A stretch of DNA of 63,080 nt from Elusimicrobiota bacterium (GTDB taxonomy: Bacteria > Elusimicrobiota > Elusimicrobia > UBA1565 > UBA9628): positions 1 through 63,080 of the forward strand of contig JACRDQ010000033.1 in the NCBI GenBank assembly GCA_016218545.1, in the 5' to 3' direction. Positions 40,585-47,743 of the stretch are shown piece by piece (within the stretch, counting starts at the first letter, position 1; every line of letters starts with the position of its first letter). Under the pieces are notes generated by a model. That model was not told where the DNA came from and made no database searches. It was given only the letters and a program-made list of their open reading frames with translations. The position numbers and the translations under genes are program-made.

Positions 40585-42024
40585 ATGGAAAAGACAGAGA
40601 CGACCTCCACGCTGGAAGCCTCCCTCAGGGAGCTCTTCCACAGCCGGTTCGGCGAGAAGGTGGAGGGCTTCACGGCCTTGAGGAGCGACGGCTCGGCCCG
40701 CCGTTACCACCGCATCGTGAGCGCCAAGCGCACGGTCATCGGCGCGCACGGCCCGGACCCCAAGGAGAACGCCGCGTTCCTGGGCTTCTCCAAGCAGTTC
40801 AAATCCATGGGCCTTCCCGTGCCCGAGATCTACGCCGAGGACGCGAATGCCGGCATCTACCTCGAGGAGGACCTGGGCGAGACCAACCTCTTCGAGTTCC
40901 TCTCCAAAGGCCGCACGGGCAACGGCTTCTCCGAGGAGACCGTGGCCCTCTATGAGGCCGCGGTGCGCGTCCTGCCGCAGTTCCAGATCACGGCGGGCAA
41001 GAAGCTCGACTACTCCCTCTGCTACCCCCGCGCCAAGTTCGACCGGCAGTCCATGGTGTGGGACTTGAACCACTTCAAGTACTACTTCCTGACCCTCTCC
41101 AAGTCCCGCTTCGACGAGCAGGCCGTGGAGGAGGACTTCAACAAGCTGGCCGACTACCTCTGCGAGGCGGAGCAGGACTACTTCCTCTACCGCGACTTCC
41201 AGTCCCGGAACATCATGGTCCGGCACGGCCGGCCCTTCTTCATCGACTACCAGGGCGGCCGCCGCGGCGCCCTGCAGTACGACATCGCCTCTCTGCTCTA
41301 CGACGCCAAGGCGGACATGCCCTTCTCCCTGCGCGAGCGGCTCTTGTCATGCTACATGGACGCGGTAGGCGAGCTCATCAAGCTCGACCGCGAGAAGTTC
41401 CTCGGCCACTTCCATGGCTACGTGTTCATCCGCATCATGCAGGCCCTGGGGACCTACGGCCTGCGGGGCTTCTACGAGAGGAAGGCGCACTTCCTCAGGA
41501 GCATCCCCTACGCCATGCGCAACCTCGAGTACCTCCTGCGCACGGCCAAGCTGCCGGTGGAGCTGCCCGCTCTCTGGGAGGTCTTCGGCGGCCTGGTGGG
41601 CTCCCCGTACCTGAGGCAGTTCACGGACGCCAAGCTCAGGCTCACGGTCCGCGTCCAGAGCTTCTCCTTCAGGACCGGCGCGCCCCAGGACTCCAGGGGC
41701 CACGGCGGGGGCTATGTCTTCGACTGCCGCGCTCTCCCCAACCCCGGCCGGTTCGAGCGCTACGCCACGTTGACCGGCAAGGACCCCGAGGTCATCGACT
41801 TCCTCGACCGCGAGCAGGCCGTGCACAGCTGGCTCGACAAGGTCTTCGCCATCGTGGACCAGAGCGTGGAGAACTACCAGAGCCGGAACTTCACGGACCT
41901 CCTGATCGCGTTCGGCTGCACCGGAGGCAGGCACCGTTCCGTGTACTGCGCCGAGCGCCTGGCCGAGCACCTGCGCTCCAAGTTCGACGTGGACATCGAA
42001 GCGTCGCACCTTGGCCTGGAATGA
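40585..42024 (+). CDS. AmgK-like sugar kinase fused to RapZ C-terminal domain
   Basis: A 479-residue fusion. Residues about 15-340 are an aminoglycoside-phosphotransferase-like kinase: YLEEDLGETNLFEFL, the catalytic loop LYRDFQSRNIMV (Asp and Asn present) and metal site FFIDYQGGRRG. In the MurU pathway the AmgK kinase phosphorylates N-acetylmuramate or GlcNAc at C1. Residues about 350-479 match the RapZ C-terminal domain (VQSFSFRTGAPQDSRGHGGG, FDCRALPNPGR and IAFGCTGGRHRSVYCAERLA), which in E. coli RapZ binds glucosamine-6-phosphate and RNA. The next gene encodes the MurU partner with ATGA overlap. The fusion suggests a kinase gated by an amino-sugar signal. Confidence 0.88.
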   Translation: MEKTETTSTLEASLRELFHSRFGEKVEGFTALRSDGSARRYHRIVSAKRTVIGAHGPDPKENAAFLGFSKQFKSMGLPVPEIYAEDANAGIYLEEDLGETNLFEFLSKGRTGNGFSEETVALYEAAVRVLPQFQITAGKKLDYSLCYPRAKFDRQSMVWDLNHFKYYFLTLSKSRFDEQAVEEDFNKLADYLCEAEQDYFLYRDFQSRNIMVRHGRPFFIDYQGGRRGALQYDIASLLYDAKADMPFSLRERLLSCYMDAVGELIKLDREKFLGHFHGYVFIRIMQALGTYGLRGFYERKAHFLRSIPYAMRNLEYLLRTAKLPVELPALWEVFGGLVGSPYLRQFTDAKLRLTVRVQSFSFRTGAPQDSRGHGGGYVFDCRALPNPGRFERYATLTGKDPEVIDFLDREQAVHSWLDKVFAIVDQSVENYQSRNFTDLLIAFGCTGGRHRSVYCAERLAEHLRSKFDVDIEASHLGLE

Positions 42025-42764
42025 AGGCCATGATCCTGGCCGCGGGCCAGGGAGTCAGGCTCAAGCCGCTGACGGACTCGCTGCCCAAGGCCCTGGTGCC
42101 CGTGGCTGGCTCCCCCATCCTCGAGCTCGTCATCCGCAAGCTCAAGGCCTCCGGGGTCACGGAGCTCGTCATCAACCTCCACCACAAGGGCGACCTCATC
42201 GAGGAGTTCCTCAGGAAGAAAGGGAGCTTCGGCCTGGGCGTGAGCTTCTCCAGGGAGGACCCGCTGCTCGAGACCGGAGGGGGCTTGAAGAAGGCCGCGG
42301 CCCTGCTCGGAGACGAGGACTTCCTCGTGCACAACGCGGACGTGATCAGCACCGTGGACTTGAAGGCCCTCATGGCCGCGCACCGGGGCTCAGGCGCCCT
42401 GGCCACGCTCGCGGTCAGGAAGAGGCCCAGCTCCCGCCAGCTCCTCTTCGACCCGAGCGGCAGGTTGGCGGGCAGGAAGGCCCAGGGTCAGCCTCCTGTT
42501 TGGGCAGCGGCACCGGCCGAGGCCGGCGTGGAGCTCGCGTTCGACGGCATCCATGCCGTGTCTCCCGCCATCTTCAAGCTCATGACCGAGACCGGAGCCT
42601 TTCCCATCATGAGCGCCTACCTCAGGCTCGCAGGGGGGGGACGCAGGATCGCGGGGTTCCGCTCGGACGGCTCGCTTTGGGCTGAGATCGGCTCCCTGGA
42701 GAAGCTCCAGGCAGCCGGCCGCCTGGTCGAAGAGAAGGGCCTGGACGCCTTCCTCAGGGGATAG
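42021..42764 (+). CDS. murU: Sugar-1-phosphate nucleotidyltransferase, MurU-like
   Basis: A 247-residue NTP_transferase: MILAAGQGVRLKPLTDSLPK (GxGxR-x-P-x-T-x-x-x-PK signature), PLLETGGGLKKAAALLG, DFLVHNADVIS and WAEIGSLEKL. It should activate MurNAc-1-phosphate (or a related sugar phosphate) with UTP. With the kinase before it, it forms the AmgK-MurU shunt that returns recovered wall sugars to UDP-MurNAc and bypasses de novo synthesis. Starts in the stop codon of the kinase gene (ATGA). Its 3' end overlaps a convergent gene by 11 nt. Confidence 0.87.
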   Translation: MKAMILAAGQGVRLKPLTDSLPKALVPVAGSPILELVIRKLKASGVTELVINLHHKGDLIEEFLRKKGSFGLGVSFSREDPLLETGGGLKKAAALLGDEDFLVHNADVISTVDLKALMAAHRGSGALATLAVRKRPSSRQLLFDPSGRLAGRKAQGQPPVWAAAPAEAGVELAFDGIHAVSPAIFKLMTETGAFPIMSAYLRLAGGGRRIAGFRSDGSLWAEIGSLEKLQAAGRLVEEKGLDAFLRG

Positions 42765-43620
42765 GGCAGTCCGTCACCTCTCCGCGCTCGCGGCTTGAGC
42801 GCACCTCCACATCCACCCGGGCCGGGGAGATCACCAGGCGCTGGGAGAAGAACTTCTGCAGGGACGCGGCCCAGGCCGTTGCCCGGGCCGCGTCCGGGTC
42901 CGGGTGGTAGAGCGTGAGCTTGTAGGCGCTCTCTCCGACCTCCGAGGCGCGCAGCTTGTCGGCCATGGGGATGAGGTAGGCCTTGGCGTCCTGGCCGAGC
43001 TTGGCGGTCCTGGGCTCGAACACGAGCTCGTTGGAGACCTCCATGTGGCCCGTGCCCAGGGCCTCGCCGTAGACCATGGACTTCAAAGAGATGTCCTCGC
43101 TCTCCACCGCGTAGCGCTCCTTGCCTTGAGCCGCGGTGAAGCTCCAGCGGTAGGGCTTGCCTGCCTGGGCCGCCATGGCGCCGGTGTAGCCCGTGCCGTC
43201 CCAGTCGAGCTTGCCCCAGAGCTTGCCTTCTCCTGCCGTGTGCCAGACCACCTGGCCCTCGGAGAGGATCTCGAAGCGCCACCAGTCGAAGTCCATGTCC
43301 TTCTTGAGGGTGAAGGTGAGGAAGGGGGGCCTTGGGAAAGGCAGGCTCAGCCGCCTTTGCGTGGCTGAGAGCCTCACTCGCTGGAACTCGCCCGGGTGCT
43401 CGCGCTTGTATATCTCCAGGGACTCGAGGACCTCCTGGAGGATGGCCGGAGCAGGCCCCGGCAGAGGGGTCTTCACATCCGGCCCGGCAGCGGACTTGGA
43501 GCGGATCGTGACATCCTGCTTGATGAGGGTCGCGCCCTTGTCCGGGTCCTGAGCCGCGGCTTCGGAGGCCAAGAGGCAGAAGGGGAGGAACAGCCGGACC
43601 GCCAGCCAGGGCCGGGACAT
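42754..43620 (-). CDS. Exported protein with OmpA-like C-terminal fold, Tol/Exb operon
   Basis: A 288-residue periplasmic protein with signal peptide (FLPFCLLASEAAAQ). A beta-rich middle domain (SLPFPRPPFLTFTLKKDMDF, WWRFEILSEGQVVWHTAGEG) resembles an Ig-like fold. The C-terminal 80 residues (KAYLIPMADKLRASEVGE, TAWAASLQKFFSQRLVISPA) look like a reduced OmpA-like peptidoglycan-binding domain, although the usual Asp/Arg pair is not clear. Last gene of the TolQ-ExbD-ExbD operon (2 nt after exbD), so it may take the place of Pal/TolB/TonB. The OmpA similarity is weak. Confidence 0.72.
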   Translation of the reverse strand: MSRPWLAVRLFLPFCLLASEAAAQDPDKGATLIKQDVTIRSKSAAGPDVKTPLPGPAPAILQEVLESLEIYKREHPGEFQRVRLSATQRRLSLPFPRPPFLTFTLKKDMDFDWWRFEILSEGQVVWHTAGEGKLWGKLDWDGTGYTGAMAAQAGKPYRWSFTAAQGKERYAVESEDISLKSMVYGEALGTGHMEVSNELVFEPRTAKLGQDAKAYLIPMADKLRASEVGESAYKLTLYHPDPDAARATAWAASLQKFFSQRLVISPARVDVEVRSSRERGEVTDCPIP

Positions 43621-43622
43621 CT

Positions 43623-44075
43623 CTAGAAGCGCCCCTTGCGCCGGGCGGCGGGCTTCTTGGGCTTTCCGCCCAGGGCGATCCGGGAAGCGCCCGCTTCCTT
43701 GGCGGCCGCGATGAGCTTTTGGACCACGCCGTAGCGCACGCCCTTGTCCACGCGCAGGACCACCGGAGCCTGGGGCCTGCGCTTGATCTCGCCGGAAAGC
43801 TCGCGGCCCAGGTTCTCCCAGTCCGTGTCCTGGGACATGAGGCTCATCCTGCCGTCCAAGGCATAGGTGACCGCGATGAAGGCGTCTCCGTCCGCGGGCT
43901 GGCCCGCGGGAGGCAGGCTCACCGCGGTGTTGGGAACGGACAAGAGGGGCGCGGTCACGAAGAGGATGACGAGGAGCACCAGGGAGATGTCGATGACCGG
44001 GATGATGTTGACCTCGGTGACAGGCTTGGCCTCCTCCTGGCTGCGGACCAGGCGCGCCAGCGGGTAGCGCGGCAT
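43623..44075 (-). CDS. exbD: ExbD/TolR-family protein, second copy
   Basis: A 150-residue single-pass protein. NIIPVIDISLVLLVILFVTAP is the membrane helix with the conserved Asp needed for proton-motive coupling. The periplasmic part (APVVLRVDKGVRYGVVQKLI) is the typical ExbD/TolR domain. A lysine/arginine-rich C-terminus (GGKPKKPAARRKGRF) is unusual. Overlaps the upstream exbD by 1 nt. Works with the TolQ-like protein to drive outer-membrane transport or constriction. Confidence 0.9.
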   Translation of the reverse strand: MPRYPLARLVRSQEEAKPVTEVNIIPVIDISLVLLVILFVTAPLLSVPNTAVSLPPAGQPADGDAFIAVTYALDGRMSLMSQDTDWENLGRELSGEIKRRPQAPVVLRVDKGVRYGVVQKLIAAAKEAGASRIALGGKPKKPAARRKGRF

Positions 44076-44557
44076 CAGGGCGCTTCCTCCGCCTGGGGCT
44101 GAAAGGCTGAGCCGGGGTCGCTGGTCTGGACCAGGGCCACGGAATCCGCGCCGCAGGATTTCAGTTCCTCGATGGTCTCCATCACGTCGCCGTGGGTCAC
44201 GTCAGGGTGCGGGGCGAGGAAGACCTTGCGGTCCGTCCTGCTTGGGAGCTCGAGCCTCATGTAGGCGAGGAACTCCCGCCGCTTTCCGAAGAAGATGTCG
44301 TTGACCATGACCCCCGCGGGCCCGAGGTCCACCAGGAGCACGAGCTCCTTGGGCTTGGGAGCGGGCTCCTCGGGAGCCTCGGGAGACGGCGCCTCGGTCG
44401 ACTTTGCAGCGGTCTTGACGTGCAGCCTGGACTCGACCGTCATGGGCGAGAGCACGAGCAGGATGATGAGGAGCACGAGGGACACGTCGGCCAGGGGCAC
44501 GACGTTCACGTCGCTGATGGGCTCAGCTTCCTCTTCCCTGCGCCAGAAGCCGGCCAT
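44075..44557 (-). CDS. exbD: ExbD/TolR-family protein, first copy
   Basis: A 160-residue ExbD/TolR protein. The helix NVVPLADVSLVLLIILLVLS contains the conserved Asp. A linker rich in Pro, Glu and Lys (EAPSPEAPEEPAPKPKE) is followed by the periplasmic domain (LLVDLGPAGVMVNDIFFG, FLAPHPDVTHGDVMETIEEL). Two adjacent ExbD genes with one TolQ/ExbB is a known variant arrangement, giving a heteromeric stator. Spacing to TolQ is 1 nt. Confidence 0.9.
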   Translation of the reverse strand: MAGFWRREEEAEPISDVNVVPLADVSLVLLIILLVLSPMTVESRLHVKTAAKSTEAPSPEAPEEPAPKPKELVLLVDLGPAGVMVNDIFFGKRREFLAYMRLELPSRTDRKVFLAPHPDVTHGDVMETIEELKSCGADSVALVQTSDPGSAFQPQAEEAP

Positions 44558-44558
44558 G

Positions 44559-45185
44559 TCAGGAAGCGGCTTCGTCCTCGCAGAGCAGGGCGGCCAGCTC
44601 CAGGACCCAGAGGTCCATGGTGTTGAGCCTGTGCCTGGCCGCTATGGTGAAGTAGTTGTAGAGCACCGCCGCCACCACGGCCACGCCGATGCCTCCCGCG
44701 GTGGTGATGAGGGCCTCGGAGATGCCCGCTGCCACGACCGAGGGCCCGCCCACGCCCTGGACCGAGAGGTCGTGGAAGGCGCGCATGATGCCCAGGACCG
44801 TGCCGAAGAGGCCGATGAGGGGGGAGACGAAGCTCACGGTGCCGAAGAGCCCCACCCTGCGCGAGAGGTCGAGCTGCATGCGCTGGCGGTAGAGCTGGAA
44901 GGCCTCGAGCAGGGTCTCGGTGCTCGGCTTGGGCAAGCCGAGCATCCGCTGCAGGGCCTGGATCATCACCGAGTCGGAGCGGCGGCAGAGGTTCTTGGCT
45001 CCTTCGCGATCTCCGTCCTCGAGCTTGGAGCGGATGGCGAGCCACAGCCCCTCGGGCAGGCGGGCTGCGATCCAGTAGAAGTACATGCGCTCCAGGGCCG
45101 CGGCCGCGACAAGGACCGAGATCGTGGCCAGGACCGGCATGGCGATGGAGAGGCGCATCATCTCCGAGATGGTCATGGTCTGCAT
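44559..45185 (-). CDS. tolQ: MotA/TolQ/ExbB proton-channel family protein
   Basis: A 208-residue inner-membrane protein with three helices. An N-terminal helix (PVLATISVLVAAAALERMYF) is followed by a cytoplasmic loop and the conserved pair GLFGTVSFVSPLIGLFGTVL (around residue 115-135) and ALITTAGGIGVAVVAAVLYN. This is the ExbB/TolQ pore signature. Together with the two ExbD proteins it makes a proton-driven motor. ATG at 45185; a TATACT box ends 6 nt upstream. Confidence 0.92.
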   Translation of the reverse strand: MQTMTISEMMRLSIAMPVLATISVLVAAAALERMYFYWIAARLPEGLWLAIRSKLEDGDREGAKNLCRRSDSVMIQALQRMLGLPKPSTETLLEAFQLYRQRMQLDLSRRVGLFGTVSFVSPLIGLFGTVLGIMRAFHDLSVQGVGGPSVVAAGISEALITTAGGIGVAVVAAVLYNYFTIAARHRLNTMDLWVLELAALLCEDEAAS

Positions 45186-45191
45186 GGGGCC

Positions 45192-45197
45192 AGTATA
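45192..45197 (-). promoter_or_regulatory. -10 box of the tolQ/exbD operon
   Basis: TATACT on the minus strand (45197-45192), 6 nt before the ATG at 45185. Confidence 0.5.
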
Positions 45198-45229
45198 GCG
45201 GAGTCAGCCCGAGGCCTGCAAGGCGGGGA

Positions 45230-45658
45230 TTACTTGGGGGCGACGGCTGAGGCCGCGGCCTGCGCGGACTTGGAACCTTGCCGAGGTCCCTTGGACTGCT
45301 TCTTGGAGGAAGCCGGGGCTTGCTGGCGGCTTGCGGCTGAGGCCGGGGTCTTCTCCTCCTCTGCCTGGGCCGTGGCTGCCTGCTGCGGCGCAGGCTGCGC
45401 CTGGGCCTCCGAGGCCTGGTGCGTGTGGGTCACGACGGAATCATAGATGCCCGGAGCAGCCAGGAGATTGAAGAGGTTGTACCCGGTCTCCAGGGTGGTC
45501 ATGGCCGAGGCCGAGGATTCGAGAGCTTGAGGAGAGGCGACCGGAGCCTGGGCCGCGGCCTTGGGCACGGCCGCGGGCGCGGCGGGCACAGGAGCCGGAC
45601 CTGCCCACGCAGGGCAGGCCAGGGACCAGGCCAGGGCCAAGGTCAGGCTCAGCTTCAT
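45230..45658 (-). CDS. Exported Ala/Gln-rich low-complexity protein
   Basis: A 142-residue protein with signal peptide MKLSLTLALAWSLACPAWAG. The mature part is rich in Ala, Pro, Gln and Lys (AQPAPQQAATAQAEEEKTPA, KKQSKGPRQGSKSAQAAASA) apart from a short ordered-looking segment (TTLETGYNLFNLLAAPGIYD). It may be a periplasmic linker or structural protein. Its own TACAAT box lies 9 nt upstream. Placed directly before the tolQ operon. No family recognised. Confidence 0.62.
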   Translation of the reverse strand: MKLSLTLALAWSLACPAWAGPAPVPAAPAAVPKAAAQAPVASPQALESSASAMTTLETGYNLFNLLAAPGIYDSVVTHTHQASEAQAQPAPQQAATAQAEEEKTPASAASRQQAPASSKKQSKGPRQGSKSAQAAASAVAPK

Positions 45659-45667
45659 CGTATCCGT

Positions 45668-45673
45668 ATTGTA
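45668..45673 (-). promoter_or_regulatory. -10 box of the Ala/Gln-rich protein gene
   Basis: TACAAT on the minus strand (45673-45668), 9 nt before the ATG at 45658. Confidence 0.45.
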
Positions 45674-45817
45674 CCAGCGCCCTGCCTCGACATGCAGGGC
45701 CCAAAGGGGTAGAAAGGCCTTGAAAAGGTGCCCACCTCCCCGGAGTCCTTGGTCCCACGCAGGGCCGGGGTCAGGGGCCGGCTATGGGGGACTCTTGGGC
45801 ATGGGTCCCGTGAATGT

Positions 45818-45823
45818 TATACT
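45818..45823 (+). promoter_or_regulatory. -10 box of the methyltransferase gene
   Basis: TATACT ends 6 nt before the ATG at 45830; leaderless. Confidence 0.5.
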
Positions 45824-45829
45824 AGGACC

Positions 45830-46474
45830 ATGTTCGCCGAGGAGGCCCCGCTCAAGCGCCTGCGCGTGATGCTCAAGGCCGGGGTCAAGGATTTCAAGAG
45901 GACCGCCTCCTTCTTCCCGAGCTCGCCCACACTGGTGGCGGACATGGTGGCCCCCTTGCGGCTCCAGCGGGCCAAGCTCGTCGTGGAGTTCGGGGTCGGC
46001 ACCGGGGTCATCACCCAGGCCTTGCTCGAGCGCATGCCGTCCAATGCGAAGCTCCTGGCCTTCGAGCTCAACGCCACCCTGGCCGAGTTCGCCCGCTCCC
46101 AGTTGGCTGACCCGAGGCTCGAGATCGTGTGCCGGGGCGCCCAGGAGCTCCTGAGCGATCTCTCGGCCCGGGGAAAGCGCGAGGTGGACGCCATCGCCTC
46201 GTCCCTGGGCCTGACCCTGATGCCGGACCGCACCCGCCACGAGATCCTGCGCACCGTGGTCGGGGCCCTGAAGCCCTCCGGGGTCTTCACCCAGCTCGTG
46301 TACATGCACGGGATCGCGGTGCCGTGGAAGAAGTTCGAGGGCGGGCTCCAGCCCTTCCCGGCCGACGAGTTCCTCGAGGACTACTTCAGGCACATCGAGC
46401 GGGAGTGGGTCCTGAGGAACGCTCCGCCCGCCTTCGTCTACGTCTGCCGCGAGCCCATCCGCTCAAGCCCTTGA
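45830..46474 (+). CDS. SAM-dependent methyltransferase, phospholipid N-methyltransferase-like
   Basis: A 214-residue Rossmann methyltransferase. SFFPSSPTLVADMVAPL at the N-terminus followed by motif I VVEFGVGTGVITQALLERM and the acidic loop LLAFELNATLAEFAR are typical of the PmtA/rRNA-dimethylase-like group, and IASSLGLTLMP replaces the usual VSGLPL motif. Enzymes of this group methylate phosphatidylethanolamine to phosphatidylcholine in some bacteria; that substrate is an inference. ATG at 45830 fits the -10 box, giving a leaderless mRNA. Confidence 0.82.
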   Translation: MFAEEAPLKRLRVMLKAGVKDFKRTASFFPSSPTLVADMVAPLRLQRAKLVVEFGVGTGVITQALLERMPSNAKLLAFELNATLAEFARSQLADPRLEIVCRGAQELLSDLSARGKREVDAIASSLGLTLMPDRTRHEILRTVVGALKPSGVFTQLVYMHGIAVPWKKFEGGLQPFPADEFLEDYFRHIEREWVLRNAPPAFVYVCREPIRSSP

Positions 46475-46500
46475 CACCCGCGGCCTCCCCAAGGCATGAT
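46471..46500 (+). promoter_or_regulatory. Promoter of the adenosine deaminase gene
   Basis: Perfect TTGACA (46471-46476), 18-bp spacer, CATGAT (46495-46500), 6 nt before the ATG at 46507. The -35 box overlaps the stop codon of the preceding gene. Confidence 0.65.
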
Positions 46501-46506
46501 GTCCGC

Positions 46507-47739
46507 ATGCAGAACGCCCTAGCCGACTTCATCGAGCGCATCCCCAAGTCCGACCTGCACGTCCACCTCGACGGGTCCCTGCGCATCCCGACCCTCATCG
46601 AGCTGGCCAGGAAGGCCAAGGTCAAGCTCCCGTCCTGCACCGACGAGGGGTTGAGGAAGCTCGTGTTCAAGAAGGCCTACCGCGACCTCCCGGAGTACCT
46701 GCACGGCTTCGCCTACACCTGCGCGGTCCTGCGAAGCGCCGAGAACCTCGAGCGCGTGGCCTTCGAGTTCAGCCAGGACAACATCGCCGAGAACGTCCGT
46801 TACGTGGAGGTGCGCTTCGCCCCCCAGCTCCACGCCTGGGAGGGCCTCAGCGCCGCCGAGGCCGTGCGAGCCGTCGACCGCGGCATGGCCGCGGCCGCAA
46901 AGAAGCACAACGCCTCGGCCGCGGTCCGTTCGGGCAAGGACCTGCCCTTCCACTACGGGCTCATCCTCTGCGCCATGAGGCGCTTCAAGAAAGGGATGTC
47001 CCCGTACTACGCCGACCTCCTCGCGGTCATGGACTACGCCCCGCACCACGAGGTCTACGCCGCGGCCTCCCTCCAGCTCGCCCGCGCCGCGGTCGAGCTC
47101 AAGCGCAAGGAGGACCTGCCCATCGTGGGCTTCGACCTGGCGGGAGAGGAGTCCGGCTACCCCGCGGTCCGGCACAAGGAGGCCTACCAGTACGCGCACG
47201 ACCACTTCATCAAGAAGACCGTGCACGCGGGCGAGGCTTACGGCCCGGAGTCCATCTTCCAGGCCATCACGCAGTGCCACGCCAACCGCATCGGGCACGG
47301 CACCTTCCTGTTCGAAGAGAGCATGATCCAGGAGCCCAAGATCGAGGACCGGCGCCGCTTCGTCGACGACCTGGCCGAGTACATCGCGTCCCAGCGCATC
47401 GGCATCGAGGTGTGCCCCACCTCCAACCTCCAGACCATCCCCTCCATCAAGGCCATCGCGGCCCACCCGGTCCGGCAGATGATCCAGCGGGGACTCTCCG
47501 TGAGCATCTGCACGGACAACCGCCTGGTCTCGACCACCACGGTCACCCGGGAGCTCCAGCTCGTGGCCGGGCACCTGAACCTCTCGCCCAGGGCCTTGAG
47601 GAACCTCGTGGTGGCCGGGTTCAAGGGGAGCTTCTTCCCTGGGAGCTACGCCCAGAAGCACTCCTTCGTGTCCAAGGTGATTGAACGCTATGGTGCGCTC
47701 GAGCGCCAATTCTTCGGCAACACCGAAGCTTCCCGCTGA
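46507..47739 (+). CDS. Adenosine deaminase-like metal-dependent deaminase
   Basis: A 410-residue amidohydrolase of the adenosine/AMP deaminase family. Zinc ligands: DLHVHLDGS (HxH), VHAGE (about residue 240), and later RIGHGT and SICTDNRLVS with Asp. The ADA-type GHGT and the conserved Glu in AGE point to hydrolytic removal of the 6-amino group of adenosine, or a related purine. Length is longer than E. coli Add (333) owing to inserts (for example KHNASAAVRSGKDLPFHYGL). Leaderless promoter; the kinase gene follows 4 nt after the stop. Confidence 0.9.
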   Translation: MQNALADFIERIPKSDLHVHLDGSLRIPTLIELARKAKVKLPSCTDEGLRKLVFKKAYRDLPEYLHGFAYTCAVLRSAENLERVAFEFSQDNIAENVRYVEVRFAPQLHAWEGLSAAEAVRAVDRGMAAAAKKHNASAAVRSGKDLPFHYGLILCAMRRFKKGMSPYYADLLAVMDYAPHHEVYAAASLQLARAAVELKRKEDLPIVGFDLAGEESGYPAVRHKEAYQYAHDHFIKKTVHAGEAYGPESIFQAITQCHANRIGHGTFLFEESMIQEPKIEDRRRFVDDLAEYIASQRIGIEVCPTSNLQTIPSIKAIAAHPVRQMIQRGLSVSICTDNRLVSTTTVTRELQLVAGHLNLSPRALRNLVVAGFKGSFFPGSYAQKHSFVSKVIERYGALERQFFGNTEASR

Positions 47740-47743
47740 ACGG

